Part shown: positions 8,609 through 20,232 of the stretch, piece after piece
Position numbering within the stretch: position 1 is the first letter of the stretch
Layout: each line of letters begins with the position of its first letter
Origin: Schauerella fraxinea
Lineage (GTDB): Bacteria; Pseudomonadota; Gammaproteobacteria; Burkholderiales; Burkholderiaceae_B
Direction: 5' to 3'
Length of the DNA: 64,000 bases
Assembly (NCBI GenBank): GCA_030849965.1
Contig: JAVDKL010000001.1
Location: 2,152,554-2,216,553 of the forward strand
The notes under the pieces: model-generated
The model's database searches: none
What the model was told of the DNA's origin: nothing
What the model saw: only the letters and a program-made list of their open reading frames with translations
Made by a program: the position numbers and the translations under genes

Positions 8609-9694
8609 ATGGACTTCGCCTCTCGCATCGTGGCCTGGCAAATTGCGCATGGCCGACACGATCTTCCCTGGCAGCGCACACGCGATCCGTATCGCATCTG
8701 GCTGTCGGAAATCATGCTGCAGCAAACGCAGGTCGCCACGGTGATCGGCTACTACGCCCGCTTTCTCGAACGGTTTCCCGATGTGGCCACCTTGGCCGCG
8801 GCCAGCCAGGACGAGGTCATGCCGTACTGGGCGGGGCTGGGGTACTACGCCCGCGCTCGCAACCTGCACCGCTGCGCGCAGGAGATCGTCGCCCGCTTCG
8901 ACGGCGCCTTCCCGCAAAGCGCCGAAACGATCGCCACCTTGCCCGGCATCGGTCCGTCGACGGCCGCCGCCATCGCCGCGTTCTCTTACGGCGAACGCTC
9001 CCCGATCATGGACGGCAATGTCAAACGGGTATTTACGCGCCACTTCGGCATCGAAGGCGACCCGGCCAAACGCGACGTGGAACAAAAGCTGTGGCAGCTC
9101 GCGCGCGAGCAAGTGCATGCCCACGACGACACGCTCGATATGGTGGGCTACACGCAGGGGCTGATGGATATGGGCGCCACGCTGTGCACGCGCCGCTCGC
9201 CTACCTGTGAGCGCTGCCCCGTGGCGGCCACCTGTACGGCCAAACGCGAAGGCCGCCAAGCGTCGTTACCGACGCCCAAGGTGCGCCGCGCGGTGCCCGA
9301 GCGCAGTACGGCCATGCTGATTCTGGAACACGAAGGTTCGGTGCTGCTGATCCAACGCCCGCAAACCGGCATCTGGGGCGGGCTGTGGAGCCTGCCGGAG
9401 TGCGAGGCGGAAGCGGAGCCCGTGGCAGCGGCACGTGCGCTCGGACTCGCCGGCCGCCAGGCCTATGCCTTGGCTGCATTCGTGCACACGTTCACGCACT
9501 ATCGGCTGCATGTGCGTCCGTGGTTCATCCCGGTGAGCGCACGCACCGCTACGCTGTCGGGCGATGCTGCGCAAGTGTGGGTAGACGCTCGCGATCTCGG
9601 CAAGTACGGATTGCCCGCGCCGGTAAAGAAACTGCTGGAAGGGATGTTCGACGCCGGAATGGATCGCGACTTTGCGCTGTCGCATTCCGGCTGA
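8609..9694 (+). CDS. mutY: A/G-specific adenine glycosylase MutY
   Basis: Base-excision repair enzyme removing adenine mispaired with 8-oxoguanine. 361 residues. Catalytic Glu34 lies in WLSEIMLQQTQ, the helix-hairpin-helix LPGIGPSTAAAI near 112-123, catalytic Asp135 in IMDGNVKR, and the 4Fe-4S ligands are Cys193, 200, 203 and 209 with the C-X6-C-X2-C-X5-C spacing. A C-terminal NUDIX-like domain (from about 230) for 8-oxoG recognition is present. The stop codon falls inside an 8-bp tandem repeat. Confidence 0.96.
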   Translation: MDFASRIVAWQIAHGRHDLPWQRTRDPYRIWLSEIMLQQTQVATVIGYYARFLERFPDVATLAAASQDEVMPYWAGLGYYARARNLHRCAQEIVARFDGAFPQSAETIATLPGIGPSTAAAIAAFSYGERSPIMDGNVKRVFTRHFGIEGDPAKRDVEQKLWQLAREQVHAHDDTLDMVGYTQGLMDMGATLCTRRSPTCERCPVAATCTAKREGRQASLPTPKVRRAVPERSTAMLILEHEGSVLLIQRPQTGIWGGLWSLPECEAEAEPVAAARALGLAGRQAYALAAFVHTFTHYRLHVRPWFIPVSARTATLSGDAAQVWVDARDLGKYGLPAPVKKLLEGMFDAGMDRDFALSHSG

Positions 9695-9768
9695 GTGGCT
9701 GAGCGGCTGAGCGGCGAGCGACCAAGGCTGCTCACGTCTAAGGGTCACGTCCAAGCGTCACGTCCAAC
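9689..9768. repeat. Short tandem repeats between mutY and rodA
   Basis: Two local repeat sets occupy the converging spacer. First, four 8-bp units (9689-9720) of the form ggctgagc, starting inside the last mutY codons. Second, three 13-bp units at 9731-9743, 9744-9756 and 9757-9768 of the form gtcacgtccaagc. No terminator with a T-run was found. The 13-bp period recalls the array at 4549-4691, although the sequence differs. Confidence 0.75.
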
Positions 9769-9794
9769 GTCAACCTCAACGTTCAAGCAACGCG

Positions 9795-10934
9795 CTAGCT
9801 CGCCTTGGTGCCCCGGTGGCGGCCGATGCTCATCAGTATCCCGCACGCCACGCCCATAGTGAGCAACGCCGTCCCGCCGTAACTCATGAAGGGCAACGGC
9901 ACCCCCACCACCGGCAGCACGCCGGTAACCATGCCGACGTTCACGAACACGTAGATAAAGAACATCATCGTCAAGGCACCCGCCAGCAGGCGACCGAATT
10001 GGGTGGCCGATCGGGCGGCGATCGTGAGCCCGCGCGCGATGAGCAGGCCATACAGAATCAGCAGCAACACGCCGCCGTAAAAACCGAATTCTTCGGCATA
10101 CACGGCAAAGATGAAGTCGGTGGTGCGCTCGGGGATAAAGTCCAGATGGGTTTGCGTGCCGCGCATATACCCCTTGCCGTACAACCCGCCCGAGCCCACC
10201 GCAATCATCGACTGAATCGTGTGAAACCCTTTACCCAAGGGATCGGAACTGGGGTTGAGCAACGTGCACACGCGATGCTTTTGATAGTCGTGCAACACGA
10301 CCCAGTCCACCTCGGGCAGGCACAGTTGATCTTCGTAATACACCAGCGTGCTCACGCCGATGATGCCTACGGTAATCAACGGCACCAGCAGCTTGAACGA
10401 CAGCCCCGCGAAATAGATCACGCAAAAGCCCGCGCCAAACACCAACAAGGCGGTGCCGAGATCGGGCTGCTTGACGATCAAGGCGAAAGGAATGCAGAGC
10501 AAGGCGCCTGCGGCGAAAAAGTCGCGCACGCGTACTTGACCGTCATGCCGCTGAAAATACCAGGCAAGCATCAGCGGCACCGAGATCTTCAACATCTCGG
10601 ATGGTTGAATGCGCGTGATGCCCAGGTTGAGCCAACGCGTAGCACCCTTGCTGGTTTCGCCGAAAAACTCCACGCCCAACAACAGCACCACGCCGATCAC
10701 ATACAACGGCACAGCGGCCTTCATCAACAGGCGCGGCGGCGCCAGCGCGACCACCCACATGCACGCGAAGGCGATCATGAAATTGCGCGATTGCTCGGCA
10801 AATCGCCAATCCGTGCTGCCCACCGCCGAGTGCATCACCGTCAGGCCGAGTGTGGCGAACATCAGCAAAATGAACAGCAGCGGCCAATCGAAAGCCGTCA
10901 GCACGCGCAGCAGGATGAGGCCAAGACGCTTCAT
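9795..10934 (-). CDS. rodA: Rod-shape SEDS peptidoglycan glycosyltransferase RodA
   Basis: Integral membrane glycosyltransferase of the elongasome, working with PBP2. 379 residues, the typical length, with about ten hydrophobic segments. SEDS landmarks visible include GATRWLNLGI in the first half, the KQPDLGTALL segment with its catalytic-type Asp loop, and the C-terminal GVPLPFMSYGGTALL. It overlaps the upstream mrdA by 4 bases and is the last gene of the mreBCD-mrdA-rodA run. Confidence 0.96.
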   Translation of the reverse strand: MKRLGLILLRVLTAFDWPLLFILLMFATLGLTVMHSAVGSTDWRFAEQSRNFMIAFACMWVVALAPPRLLMKAAVPLYVIGVVLLLGVEFFGETSKGATRWLNLGITRIQPSEMLKISVPLMLAWYFQRHDGQVRVRDFFAAGALLCIPFALIVKQPDLGTALLVFGAGFCVIYFAGLSFKLLVPLITVGIIGVSTLVYYEDQLCLPEVDWVVLHDYQKHRVCTLLNPSSDPLGKGFHTIQSMIAVGSGGLYGKGYMRGTQTHLDFIPERTTDFIFAVYAEEFGFYGGVLLLILYGLLIARGLTIAARSATQFGRLLAGALTMMFFIYVFVNVGMVTGVLPVVGVPLPFMSYGGTALLTMGVACGILMSIGRHRGTKAS

Positions 10935-13099
10935 GGGATGTCGGGAGGCAAAATCGTGGCAGTCGGCACGCCGATCGCCCGATAGGACAAACTATTGGTC
11001 GGCGGCAACGCCACGGTAGGCGAGGATCGCGTATCGAACGGCGGGGGCGGGAATGGCCCCCGCAAAAGCGGATGCCCATTGAATGGCAAATACGATTCCG
11101 CCGACTCGTCGGTCGCGCCCGTGGGCACCAGCGGTAATGCCGGGGCAGGCGGCACTAAAGGCTGCGATGGTGCGCCGGGCGAATCGCCGCCGATGTCGAC
11201 CACATCGCCCTCTTCTTCCACACCCTCTTCGGGATCGGGATTGGCCGGACCATCCGGAATCTTGTGCGTGAGCCAGTAGTCGAAAATCTGGCGCGCCACG
11301 GGTGCGGCCACGCTCGCCCCCCAACCGGCGTTTTCCACGATCAGGGCCACGGCGATCTTTGGCTTGTCGGCCGGGGCAAAGCCCATGAACAACGCATGAT
11401 CGCGCAAGCGTTCGTCGATCGACGACGCACTGTATTTCGCGCCGCGCAGGCTATACACCTGCGCCGTGCCGGTTTTGCCGGCCGCCTGATACGGGGCGCC
11501 CGCAAACGCGCGACGCGCCGTGCCCACGCGCACCACATCGGCCAGTGCCGATTTCACCACATCGATGTTCTGCTGCTTCAATGGGATCTGGTACGAGCCG
11601 GGGATGATGTCGTCTTCGCGGCCATTGCGCGTATCTTTCTTGGCCGCGACGATATGCGGCTTCAGATACAAGCCGTTGTTGGCCAGTGTGGAGGTCGCCT
11701 GCGCCAACTGCAGCAACGTGAACGAGTTGTAGCCCTGGCCCACCGCAACCGAAATCGTTTCGCCGGCATACCACTGCTGCTGTTCGCGTTTCTTGTAGGC
11801 TTTTCGCTTCCACTCAGTGGACGGCAACACGCCCGCGCGTTCGCCTTCCAGATCGATGCCCGTGAGTTGCCCGAAACCGAATTGCTTCGAGAAATCGTGC
11901 AGGGCATTGACGCCGATCTCGGGCCCCAGCGAATAAAAATAGGTATCCGACGACACCACCAATGCCTTGTGCATATCGGTCGACCCGTACGCTGCGCTAC
12001 CCGCGTTGCGGAAGCGCTGGCCACCGAACTCGAAGTAGCCCGGATCCGACACGCGCTGCGTGGCCGAGCGCTTGCCCAGCTCCAGCGCCGCCAGCGCCAC
12101 AAAAGGCTTGTAGGTCGAACCGATCGGGTAGGTGCCGTACAACGGCCGATTGATGAGCGGATGATCGGGCGATTCGTTCAGACCGCGCCAGCTCTCCACA
12201 TCGATGCCGTCGATGAACAGATTGGGATCGAACGACGGTTGCGACACGAACGCGAGAATCTGCCCGGTGGCCGGCTCGATGGCCACCAGCGCGCCGCGGC
12301 GATTTCCGAACGCGTTTTCGGCCACGCGTTGCAGCCCCATGTCCAACGACAACTTGATATCGGCACCCGGCACCGGGTCGACGCGGCGCAACGCGCGCAC
12401 GGGCCGGCCTGCCGCATTGACCTCGACCTCGTCCAAACCGGTTTGGCCATGCAACACCGCTTCCCAGGTTTTCTCCACACCCTTCTTGCCGATGACATCG
12501 GTGCCGCGATAATTGCCGAGCTGGCCGGCTTCTTCGAGATTCTCGACATCGTTTTCAGCAATGCGGCCGATATACCCCACGACGTGACCGGCCACCTGAC
12601 CGAACGGATATTCGCGCACCCAACGGGCGCGCAATTCGACGCCCGGAAACTCAAAGGCGTGCGCCGAAAACCAGGCTGCTTCGGTGTCGTTCAGGTTATT
12701 GCGCAGCATCTGACTGGCGTAGCGGCTCGACTCCCCCACGCGGCGCTTGAAGCGGCGCTGATCGGCGGGGCTCACGTACACGAGCGGCATCAAGCGTTCG
12801 AACAGCGCATCCAGATTACCGGCCTTGGCCGGCACCACCTCGAGCGTATACGTACGGTAATTGCGCGCCAACACGGCGCCATTGCGATCGAGAATCTGCC
12901 CGCGGCGCGGCGGAATCGGCACCACCGAAATCCGGTTGCGATCGGCCCGCTCGGAGAAGCCTTCGTAGCGATCGACCTGCAGATACCAGAACCGACCGCC
13001 CAGCGCCATGAAGAAAGCAAGCGCGAACGCGCCGCCCACCCACGCGCGAAAGCGAAAGCGCTGCTTTTGCTGCTGGCCGGTTTTTTTGAATTCAAACAT
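10931..13099 (-). CDS. mrdA: Penicillin-binding protein 2 (transpeptidase MrdA)
   Basis: Elongasome DD-transpeptidase. 722 residues, longer than E. coli PBP2 (633) because of a Pro/Asp/Glu-rich tail after about residue 620. An N-terminal membrane anchor (about 19-40) precedes the dimerisation domain. The active-site serine is in GSTYKPF near 327, the SxN-type motif in SSDTYF near 382, and KTGTAQV near 538. The gene starts 3 bases after mreD and overlaps rodA by 4 bases. The low-complexity tail (PDPEEGVEEEGDVV and a Pro-rich stretch) is not part of the conserved enzyme. Confidence 0.96.
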   Translation of the reverse strand: MFEFKKTGQQQKQRFRFRAWVGGAFALAFFMALGGRFWYLQVDRYEGFSERADRNRISVVPIPPRRGQILDRNGAVLARNYRTYTLEVVPAKAGNLDALFERLMPLVYVSPADQRRFKRRVGESSRYASQMLRNNLNDTEAAWFSAHAFEFPGVELRARWVREYPFGQVAGHVVGYIGRIAENDVENLEEAGQLGNYRGTDVIGKKGVEKTWEAVLHGQTGLDEVEVNAAGRPVRALRRVDPVPGADIKLSLDMGLQRVAENAFGNRRGALVAIEPATGQILAFVSQPSFDPNLFIDGIDVESWRGLNESPDHPLINRPLYGTYPIGSTYKPFVALAALELGKRSATQRVSDPGYFEFGGQRFRNAGSAAYGSTDMHKALVVSSDTYFYSLGPEIGVNALHDFSKQFGFGQLTGIDLEGERAGVLPSTEWKRKAYKKREQQQWYAGETISVAVGQGYNSFTLLQLAQATSTLANNGLYLKPHIVAAKKDTRNGREDDIIPGSYQIPLKQQNIDVVKSALADVVRVGTARRAFAGAPYQAAGKTGTAQVYSLRGAKYSASSIDERLRDHALFMGFAPADKPKIAVALIVENAGWGASVAAPVARQIFDYWLTHKIPDGPANPDPEEGVEEEGDVVDIGGDSPGAPSQPLVPPAPALPLVPTGATDESAESYLPFNGHPLLRGPFPPPPFDTRSSPTVALPPTNSLSYRAIGVPTATILPPDIP

Positions 13100-13102
13100 G
13101 CA

Positions 13103-13660
13103 TTACGAAGACGCGGCTTCGCCGTCGTCCGCACCACGCGTCGGCAGATGCAACACCCATCCGACCACAGGAAAAATTGCCGCGGTGAGCGCCGCGCCCA
13201 AGCCCCACTGCCATCCTGGCCAGGCACCTGCCAGCCAGGCGTGGATCACCACAGTGAGGAGTTCGGCCACGATAAACACCGGCAGCATATGGATGGCCTG
13301 GCTGAGCAAATCGAAACGCTGCAGCCGGCGATGCAGCACGATCGCGCCGTACGCCACCAAGGTATAAGCCAACGCATGCTCGCCCAACAAACCGGCGTCA
13401 TGCACATCCATCAGAATACCGAACACGAACGCCGTGAACATGCCGATGCGCGACGGCTCGTGAATGCACCAGAACGCGATCACCACCAGCAGCAGATCGG
13501 GCGAGCCCGGCCACAGCCGCCAGGGCAACAGCGACACCAGCCATGCCACGATGACCGTGCCCCACATGAACGCCGCATGCGCCGGACGCGCCACGCGTTC
13601 GGGCTCGACGATGCGGCGCGCCGCCAGCGCGCTCGCTTGATTGGCCTTATTGCTTTTCAC
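13103..13660 (-). CDS. mreD: Rod shape-determining protein MreD
   Basis: Small inner-membrane subunit of the elongasome. I prefer the GTG at 13660, preceded by GAGG with a 9-nt spacer, over an upstream GTG at 13678; both overlap the 3' end of mreC. About 185 residues with five to six hydrophobic segments starting near AFMWGTVIVAWLVSLLP. The motif DLLLVVIAFWCIHEPSRIGMF matches MreD (PDLLLxxxxyW). Sits between mreC and mrdA in one operon. Confidence 0.92.
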   Translation of the reverse strand: MKSNKANQASALAARRIVEPERVARPAHAAFMWGTVIVAWLVSLLPWRLWPGSPDLLLVVIAFWCIHEPSRIGMFTAFVFGILMDVHDAGLLGEHALAYTLVAYGAIVLHRRLQRFDLLSQAIHMLPVFIVAELLTVVIHAWLAGAWPGWQWGLGAALTAAIFPVVGWVLHLPTRGADDGEAASS

Positions 13661-14534
13661 CGGCCTGTGCCTCGTCACGATTCATATTCGCGCCTGCCGT
13701 ATCCACTTGCAGCACCAGAAAGTGCCGATAACGCTCGGGATGCGCCAGCGGCTGAACCACCGCGCGCGCAAAGCCGGATGCCGTGTCGCGCTCGACCGAA
13801 TCGACCTTGGCGACCGGCAACCCTGCCGGAAACAAGCCCCCCACGCCGCTGGTGACAATCGTGTCGCCCTGACGGATATCCGCGTTGGCCGCCAGATAGC
13901 GTACTTCCATTTCGCCGGCAGAGTCGCCGCCGAACGCGATCAGTCGCAGTCCGTTGCGCAAAATCTGCACCGGAATCGACACCTGCTCGTCGGTGACCAG
14001 CGCCGCTTCGGCGGTCATCGGCGTTACGCGAATGATCTGCCCGACCACGCCGCCCTCGTCGATCACCGGCATGCCCGGCGCGATGCCGGCATTGCTGCCT
14101 TTATTGAAGACCAGACGCTGATTGAAGGAGTTGGGCGGTTCATACAGCACCTCGACCACCACGGCCGACTGAGCGGTGGTATCCGAAATGCCGAGCAAGC
14201 GACGCAATTGCGCGTTTTCGGCTGCCAGTTGGGCCGCGTGCGAGGCCACTTGCGAGAGTTCGATACGCTGACGCTGCAGGGCTTCGTTCTCGTTGCGGAT
14301 CAGGCTCGCGGCATTCATCCATTCGTAGACGGTTTGCACGCCATCGCGCGGCAGCAGCACGACCCGTTGAAACGGATAGAGCGCAACGGCCACGGCCTGA
14401 CGAACGGGATCGAGCACGCGAATGCGTGCGTCGGTAATCAAAAGCGCTAAAGCGACCAAGGCCAGCACCAACAGCCGCACTTCCGCCGAAGGGCCGTGCC
14501 GGAAAAGTCGCGGAGTCCCGTGATGTCTTGCCAT
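13647..14534 (-). CDS. mreC: Rod shape-determining protein MreC
   Basis: Periplasmic scaffold that links MreB to PBP2 and RodA. 295 residues. A single N-terminal membrane anchor (about 20-42) is followed by a coiled-coil region (roughly 75-115, ending in AAENAQLRRLLGI) and a beta-rich domain. Landmarks are GMPVIDEGGVVGQI and GDTIVTSGVGGLFPAGLPVAKV. The C-terminus overlaps mreD slightly. Confidence 0.96.
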   Translation of the reverse strand: MARHHGTPRLFRHGPSAEVRLLVLALVALALLITDARIRVLDPVRQAVAVALYPFQRVVLLPRDGVQTVYEWMNAASLIRNENEALQRQRIELSQVASHAAQLAAENAQLRRLLGISDTTAQSAVVVEVLYEPPNSFNQRLVFNKGSNAGIAPGMPVIDEGGVVGQIIRVTPMTAEAALVTDEQVSIPVQILRNGLRLIAFGGDSAGEMEVRYLAANADIRQGDTIVTSGVGGLFPAGLPVAKVDSVERDTASGFARAVVQPLAHPERYRHFLVLQVDTAGANMNRDEAQAGEKQ

Positions 14535-14621
14535 GAATACTCAATGCAAGCGCCGCGCGCACCAAACCATCGAAACCGGTCGGCGCCCGCGTCCGAGGAC
14601 GCCGGCAAAAGCCTGCGCCGG

Positions 14622-15671
<1,050 letters not shown>

Positions 15672-15893
15672 TCAGCTCGATTCGATGTGTGTGAAGTCAT
15701 GCTGCGGGGGCGTCTGACTCGCGTATACGCAAGCCCGCCGAAACGCCGCGGCGATGGAATCGTGAATCATAACTTATAATTTCGCCGGAAATAGCGCACA
15801 AATCCCGGCAAATTGACGTTCATAGCGCCGGATTGACCGCAACACGCGGGCTACGCGCCCATTCGCTCGATCTCATCTTTTTCGTAACTACCC

Positions 15894-16202
15894 ATGGCGC
15901 TCACAGAACAAGACGTGGTCCGCATCGCTCGGCTGGCCCGCATCGCATTGACTCCGGAGCAATTGACCCGCGCGGAGCACGAATTAAACGGCATGCTCGA
16001 CATCATTGCCAAACTGCAGTCGGTGGACACCACCGGCGTGGAGCCGTTGGCGCATCCGCTGTCGGCGCTCGGCGAGGTCAGCCTGCGTCTGCGTGAAGAT
16101 ACCGTCACCGAGACGGCTTCCGTCGAGCAGCGCCAGGCGCTCCTCGCCAACGCCCCCGCCACCGCGGAAGGCGTATTCCTGGTTCCCAAGGTCATCGAGT
16201 AA
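15894..16202 (+). CDS. gatC: Aspartyl/glutamyl-tRNA amidotransferase subunit C
   Basis: Small stabilising subunit of GatCAB, which amidates Glu-tRNA(Gln) and Asp-tRNA(Asn). 102 residues. The motif [16 protein letters not shown] and the tail LREDTVTE...NAP are typical. It starts the gatCAB operon, with gatA beginning 4 bases downstream, and is divergent from mreB, an arrangement common in Burkholderiales. Confidence 0.96.
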   Translation: MALTEQDVVRIARLARIALTPEQLTRAEHELNGMLDIIAKLQSVDTTGVEPLAHPLSALGEVSLRLREDTVTETASVEQRQALLANAPATAEGVFLVPKVIE

Positions 16203-16206
16203 GTTC

Positions 16207-17736
16207 ATGTCGACAGCCCCGCTACACACCCAATTCGACGGCATCGCCGCCTTGCGCGACGCCGTCGCCGCCCGCCAGGTCAGCGCCGTCGAACTCGCCC
16301 AGAGTGCGTTGGACGCCATCGCCGCCGCCGGCGACCTCAACGCTTTTCTGCACACCGACGCCGAACTTACGCTCGCGCAAGCGCGCGCCGCCGATGCGGC
16401 CATCGCCGCCGGCACCGCCGGCCCGCTGACCGGGGTGCCGATCGCCCACAAGGACGTGTTCGTCACGCGCCAGTGGCGCACCACGGCCGCCAGCAAGATG
16501 CTGGCGAATTACACCAGCCCGTTCGACGCTACCGTGGTCGAGCGGCTCGCCACCGCCGGCGCCGTGTCGCTGGGCAAGCTCAACTGCGACGAATTCGCGA
16601 TGGGCTCGGGCAACGAAAACTCGGCATTCGGCGCCGTACGCAACCCGTGGGATCGCCTGGCCGTGCCCGGCGGCTCCTCGGGCGGCTCAGCGGCCGCTGT
16701 CGCGGCGCGCCTCGTGCCGGCCTCTACCGGCACGGATACCGGCGGCTCGGTGCGTCAGCCGGCCGCCTTGTGCGGCGTGAGCGGCATCAAGCCCACCTAT
16801 GGCACCGTGTCGCGATTTGGCATGGTGGCTTTCGGCTCCAGCCTGGATCAGGCCGGCCCCATCGCCGCCAGCAGCCGCGATCTGCTTGAAATTCTGGATG
16901 TGGTCAGCGGCTTCGACGAGCGCGACGCCACCAGCATCGAAACCTGCAACGGCGTGGCCAACGCGCCCGGCCGCGTGCGCAGCGATTTCATGCGCGCGCA
17001 TACGGCATTCGAGGCCAAGAACAGCCGGCCGCTCGAAGGCTTGCGTATCGGCGTTCCCAAGGAATACTTCGGTGCCGGCCTGACCCCGGAAGTGGCCGGG
17101 GCCATCGAAACCGCTTTGGCGGTTTACGAGTCGCTGGGCGCCGTGCGCGTGGCCATTTCGCTTCCCCGCACCGAGCTCGCCATTCCGGCGTATTACGTGA
17201 TCGCGCCAGCGGAAGCCTCGAGCAACCTGTCGCGTTACGACGGTGTGCGGTACGGTCATCGCACCGCCACCTATACCGATCTGGCCGATATGACCAGCCG
17301 CTCGCGTGCCGAAGGACTCGGCCCGGAAGTGCAGCGCCGCATGTTGATCGGTGCGTACGTGCTGTCGCACGGCTACTACGACGCCTATTATTTGCAAGCT
17401 CAACGCCTGCGCCGCATGATCGTGGACGACTTCCGCAATGCGTTCGAGCAGTGCGATGTGATCATGGGTCCGGTCACGCCGGGCGTGGCCAAGAACATCG
17501 GCGAAAACCGCGACGATCCCACGGCCGATTGGCTGGCGGATGTGTATACGCTGGGCGTGAGTTTGGCCGGTTTGCCCGCCATGTCGGTACCGTGCGGCTT
17601 CGGCGTTGCCGCCCACGCCAAACGCCCCGTCGGCCTGCAGATCATCGGCAATTATTTCGACGAAGGCCGTCTGTTGGCCGTCGCCGACCGTTATCAGCAA
17701 GTCACCGATTGGCACCGCCAGCGCCCCGGCGCTTGA
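16207..17736 (+). CDS. gatA: Aspartyl/glutamyl-tRNA amidotransferase subunit A
   Basis: Glutaminase subunit of GatCAB, supplying ammonia from glutamine. ATG 16207 gives 509 residues. Amidase-signature triad: Lys near 82 in IAHKD, cis-Ser near 156 in [10 protein letters not shown], and nucleophile Ser near 180 in [12 protein letters not shown] longer reading frame extends upstream across gatC, but the family start and operon spacing favour 16207. Confidence 0.97.
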   Translation: MSTAPLHTQFDGIAALRDAVAARQVSAVELAQSALDAIAAAGDLNAFLHTDAELTLAQARAADAAIAAGTAGPLTGVPIAHKDVFVTRQWRTTAASKMLANYTSPFDATVVERLATAGAVSLGKLNCDEFAMGSGNENSAFGAVRNPWDRLAVPGGSSGGSAAAVAARLVPASTGTDTGGSVRQPAALCGVSGIKPTYGTVSRFGMVAFGSSLDQAGPIAASSRDLLEILDVVSGFDERDATSIETCNGVANAPGRVRSDFMRAHTAFEAKNSRPLEGLRIGVPKEYFGAGLTPEVAGAIETALAVYESLGAVRVAISLPRTELAIPAYYVIAPAEASSNLSRYDGVRYGHRTATYTDLADMTSRSRAEGLGPEVQRRMLIGAYVLSHGYYDAYYLQAQRLRRMIVDDFRNAFEQCDVIMGPVTPGVAKNIGENRDDPTADWLADVYTLGVSLAGLPAMSVPCGFGVAAHAKRPVGLQIIGNYFDEGRLLAVADRYQQVTDWHRQRPGA

Positions 17737-17789
17737 GCCTCGTCATCCGCAGTTTGTTTTGCACTTGTATTGCACATTAGGACGCCAGT

Positions 17790-19247
17790 ATGCGTTGGGA
17801 AATCGTCATCGGGCTCGAGACGCACGTTCAGCTCTCGACCGACTCCAAGATTTTTTCGGGCAGCAGCACGCGCTTCGGCGCGGCGCCCAACACTCAGGCC
17901 AATCTGGTCGATCTCGCCCTGCCCGGCAGCTTGCCGGTCATGAACCGCGGTGCGGTCGAGCGCGCGATCCGCTTCGGCCTGGCCGTGAATGCGCACATCG
18001 CGCCGCGCTCGATCTTCGCGCGTAAAAACTACTTCTATCCCGACCTGCCCAAAAACTACCAGATCAGCCAGTATGAGATCCCGGTCGTGCAGGGCGGCAC
18101 GGTGTCGTTTTTCGTGGGCGAAGAAGAGCGCACCATCAATCTGACCCGCGCCCATCTGGAAGAAGATGCCGGCAAGTCGATGCACGATGATTTCTCGCTG
18201 CCCAACGGCGCGCCCGCCAGCGGCATCGATCTAAACCGCGCCGGCACGCCATTGCTCGAGATCGTGACCGAGCCTGAAATGCGCTCGGCAGCCGAAGCCG
18301 TGGCCTATGCGCGCAAGCTGCATGCGCTGGTGTTGTGGCTGGGTATCTGCGACGGCAACATGCAGGAAGGCTCGTTTCGTATCGACGCCAACGTTTCTGT
18401 GCGGCCGGAAGGCCAAGCCGAGTTCGGCACGCGTGCCGAGGTCAAGAACGTCAATTCGTTCCGCTTTCTCGAGCGTGCCATCCAGTACGAAGTGCGCCGC
18501 CAGATCGAGCTCATCGAAGACGGCGGCACGGTCGTGCAAGAGACGCGTCTGTACGATGCCGATCGCGATGAAACGCGCAGCATGCGCAGCAAGGAAGATG
18601 CGCACGACTATCGCTATTTCCCCGATCCCGATCTGCCGCCGTTGATCATCGGCGAAGACTGGATCGCACGGGTGCGCGCCGAGATGCCCGAGCTGCCCGA
18701 CGCCCAGCGCGCGCGTTTCGAAACCGAGTACGACCTTTCACCCTACGACGCCGCACAGATCACGTCCGATGCCGCCATGTCGGCGTATTTCGAAACCGTG
18801 GCGCGCGCGTTGCCGGCGGGTCAGTCCAAGCTTGCCGCCAACTGGATCATGGGTGAAGTCACGGCGTCGTTGAATCGCGACGACCTCACCGTTGCCGCGA
18901 TGCCGGTCAAGGCACCGGCACTGGCCGCGCTCATCAACCGCATCGTCGACGGCACGATCTCCAACAAGATCGCCCGCGAGGTTTTCGGTGCGATGTGGGC
19001 CGGCGAGGCCGGCGGTCAACCCGACGCCATCATCGAAGCGCGCGGCCTAAAGCAGATCAGCGATACGGGTGCCATCGGCGCCATGATCGACGACGTGCTG
19101 GCCGCCAATCCGGCGATCGTGGCCGAATACCGCGCCGGCAAACAAAAGGCGTTCAATTCGTTGGTCGGCCAGATCATGAAAGCCGCCCGCGGCAAAGCCA
19201 ATCCGCAACAGGTCAACGATCTGCTGAAGGAAAAGCTCGACGCCTGA
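17790..19247 (+). CDS. gatB: Aspartyl/glutamyl-tRNA amidotransferase subunit B
   Basis: Kinase and transamidase subunit of GatCAB that activates the aminoacyl-tRNA carboxylate. 485 residues. Begins with the conserved [12 protein letters not shown], contains [15 protein letters not shown] and the signature [16 protein letters not shown], and ends with the tail YqeY-like domain ([12 protein letters not shown]...[11 protein letters not shown]) that contacts tRNA. AGGA precedes ATG 17790. Confidence 0.97.
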   Translation: MRWEIVIGLETHVQLSTDSKIFSGSSTRFGAAPNTQANLVDLALPGSLPVMNRGAVERAIRFGLAVNAHIAPRSIFARKNYFYPDLPKNYQISQYEIPVVQGGTVSFFVGEEERTINLTRAHLEEDAGKSMHDDFSLPNGAPASGIDLNRAGTPLLEIVTEPEMRSAAEAVAYARKLHALVLWLGICDGNMQEGSFRIDANVSVRPEGQAEFGTRAEVKNVNSFRFLERAIQYEVRRQIELIEDGGTVVQETRLYDADRDETRSMRSKEDAHDYRYFPDPDLPPLIIGEDWIARVRAEMPELPDAQRARFETEYDLSPYDAAQITSDAAMSAYFETVARALPAGQSKLAANWIMGEVTASLNRDDLTVAAMPVKAPALAALINRIVDGTISNKIAREVFGAMWAGEAGGQPDAIIEARGLKQISDTGAIGAMIDDVLAANPAIVAEYRAGKQKAFNSLVGQIMKAARGKANPQQVNDLLKEKLDA

Positions 19248-19359
19248 TCCGCGCGGGATCGTCTCGGATCGGCACACCATGCCGTTCAGGGGGTCCCCCG
19301 GCGCCGACGTCGCAGCGCGCCGTGTGGGGCCTGCCTTAGTTGTCACGCATTAACACCGC

Positions 19360-19392
19360 ACAGCCCCGCCAGACGTGATCTGCCGGGGCTGT
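19360..19392. terminator. Strong hairpin between gatB and pyrE
   Basis: ACAGCCCCG (19360-19368) pairs with CGGGGCTGT (19384-19392). The stem continues inward, after one mismatch, with CAGA/TCTG around a 5-nt loop. It lies between the converging gatB and pyrE genes and lacks a T-run, so bidirectional termination is inferred. Confidence 0.65.
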
Positions 19393-19455
19393 TGCAATGT
19401 GATCGGCGCGTATGCGCTGGCGTTTGGCAAGCGCTTGCGCCGGCCCGCGCGGCGT

Positions 19456-20139
19456 TCAGGCTACGCCGTAGCGCGCCCGATAGGCCAAGACCGCGGCGCG
19501 GTGTTCGGCAAACGTATCGTCGTTTTCGATCAACGTGAGAATGTCCGTGAGCGACGCGATGCTCACCACCGGAATGCCATAGGTATCGGCCACGGCTTGC
19601 ACCGCCGAGTGGGCCGACAAGGCATCGTCGGCGCCGGCGCGTTCCATGCGGTCCATGGCGATCAAGACCGCAGCAGGTTCGGCGCCAGCCGCACGAATGA
19701 TGTCCACCGACTCGCGCACGGAGGTACCCGCCGTGATGACGTCATCGATGATGACGACCCGGCCCGCCAACGGCGCACCGACCAGCGTGCCGCCCTCACC
19801 GTGATCCTTGGCTTCCTTGCGGTTGTAGGCAAAGGGAATATCGCGGCCCGCCATATCGGGGTGGCTCGCCAATGCAACCGACGTCGCGGTGGCCAGCGGA
19901 ATGCCCTTGTAGGCCGGGCCGAACAGCATGTCGAACGGCACGCCGGACTGCGCCAGCGCGTCGGCATAAAACTGCGAGAGCTTGCCGACCAGCGCGCCGC
20001 TATTGAACAAGCCCGCGTTGAAAAAGTAGGGGCTGATGCGGCCGGACTTGACCTTGAAACTACCAAAACGCAGCACGTTGGCGGACAACGCAAAGCGAAC
20101 GAAATCGACGGCGGAGGTGGACGGTGTAGTGGCGGTCAT
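19456..20139 (-). CDS. pyrE: Orotate phosphoribosyltransferase PyrE
   Basis: Converts orotate and PRPP to orotidine 5'-phosphate in pyrimidine synthesis. ATG 20139 gives 227 residues beginning [16 protein letters not shown], close to E. coli PyrE (213); an upstream in-frame start (20211) would add an unconserved leader. The PRPP-binding motif [13 protein letters not shown] and the orotate-loop region [12 protein letters not shown] are intact. Divergent from xthA. Confidence 0.96.
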   Translation of the reverse strand: MTATTPSTSAVDFVRFALSANVLRFGSFKVKSGRISPYFFNAGLFNSGALVGKLSQFYADALAQSGVPFDMLFGPAYKGIPLATATSVALASHPDMAGRDIPFAYNRKEAKDHGEGGTLVGAPLAGRVVIIDDVITAGTSVRESVDIIRAAGAEPAAVLIAMDRMERAGADDALSAHSAVQAVADTYGIPVVSIASLTDILTLIENDDTFAEHRAAVLAYRARYGVA

Positions 20140-20232
20140 GGCGGAGTGGCGCGGCGGCAAAACAATTGGCGAAGGCGACATTATCCGCGATTCTTTTACA
20201 CTGCGAGTCACTCGACCCGATAGAGAGCTCCC

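Noticed and set aside
11264-13855. A very long plus-strand reading frame (863 codons)
   Set aside because: It lies antisense to mrdA and mreD and is rich in His/Arg/Gln, as expected from the opposite strand of G+C-rich genes.
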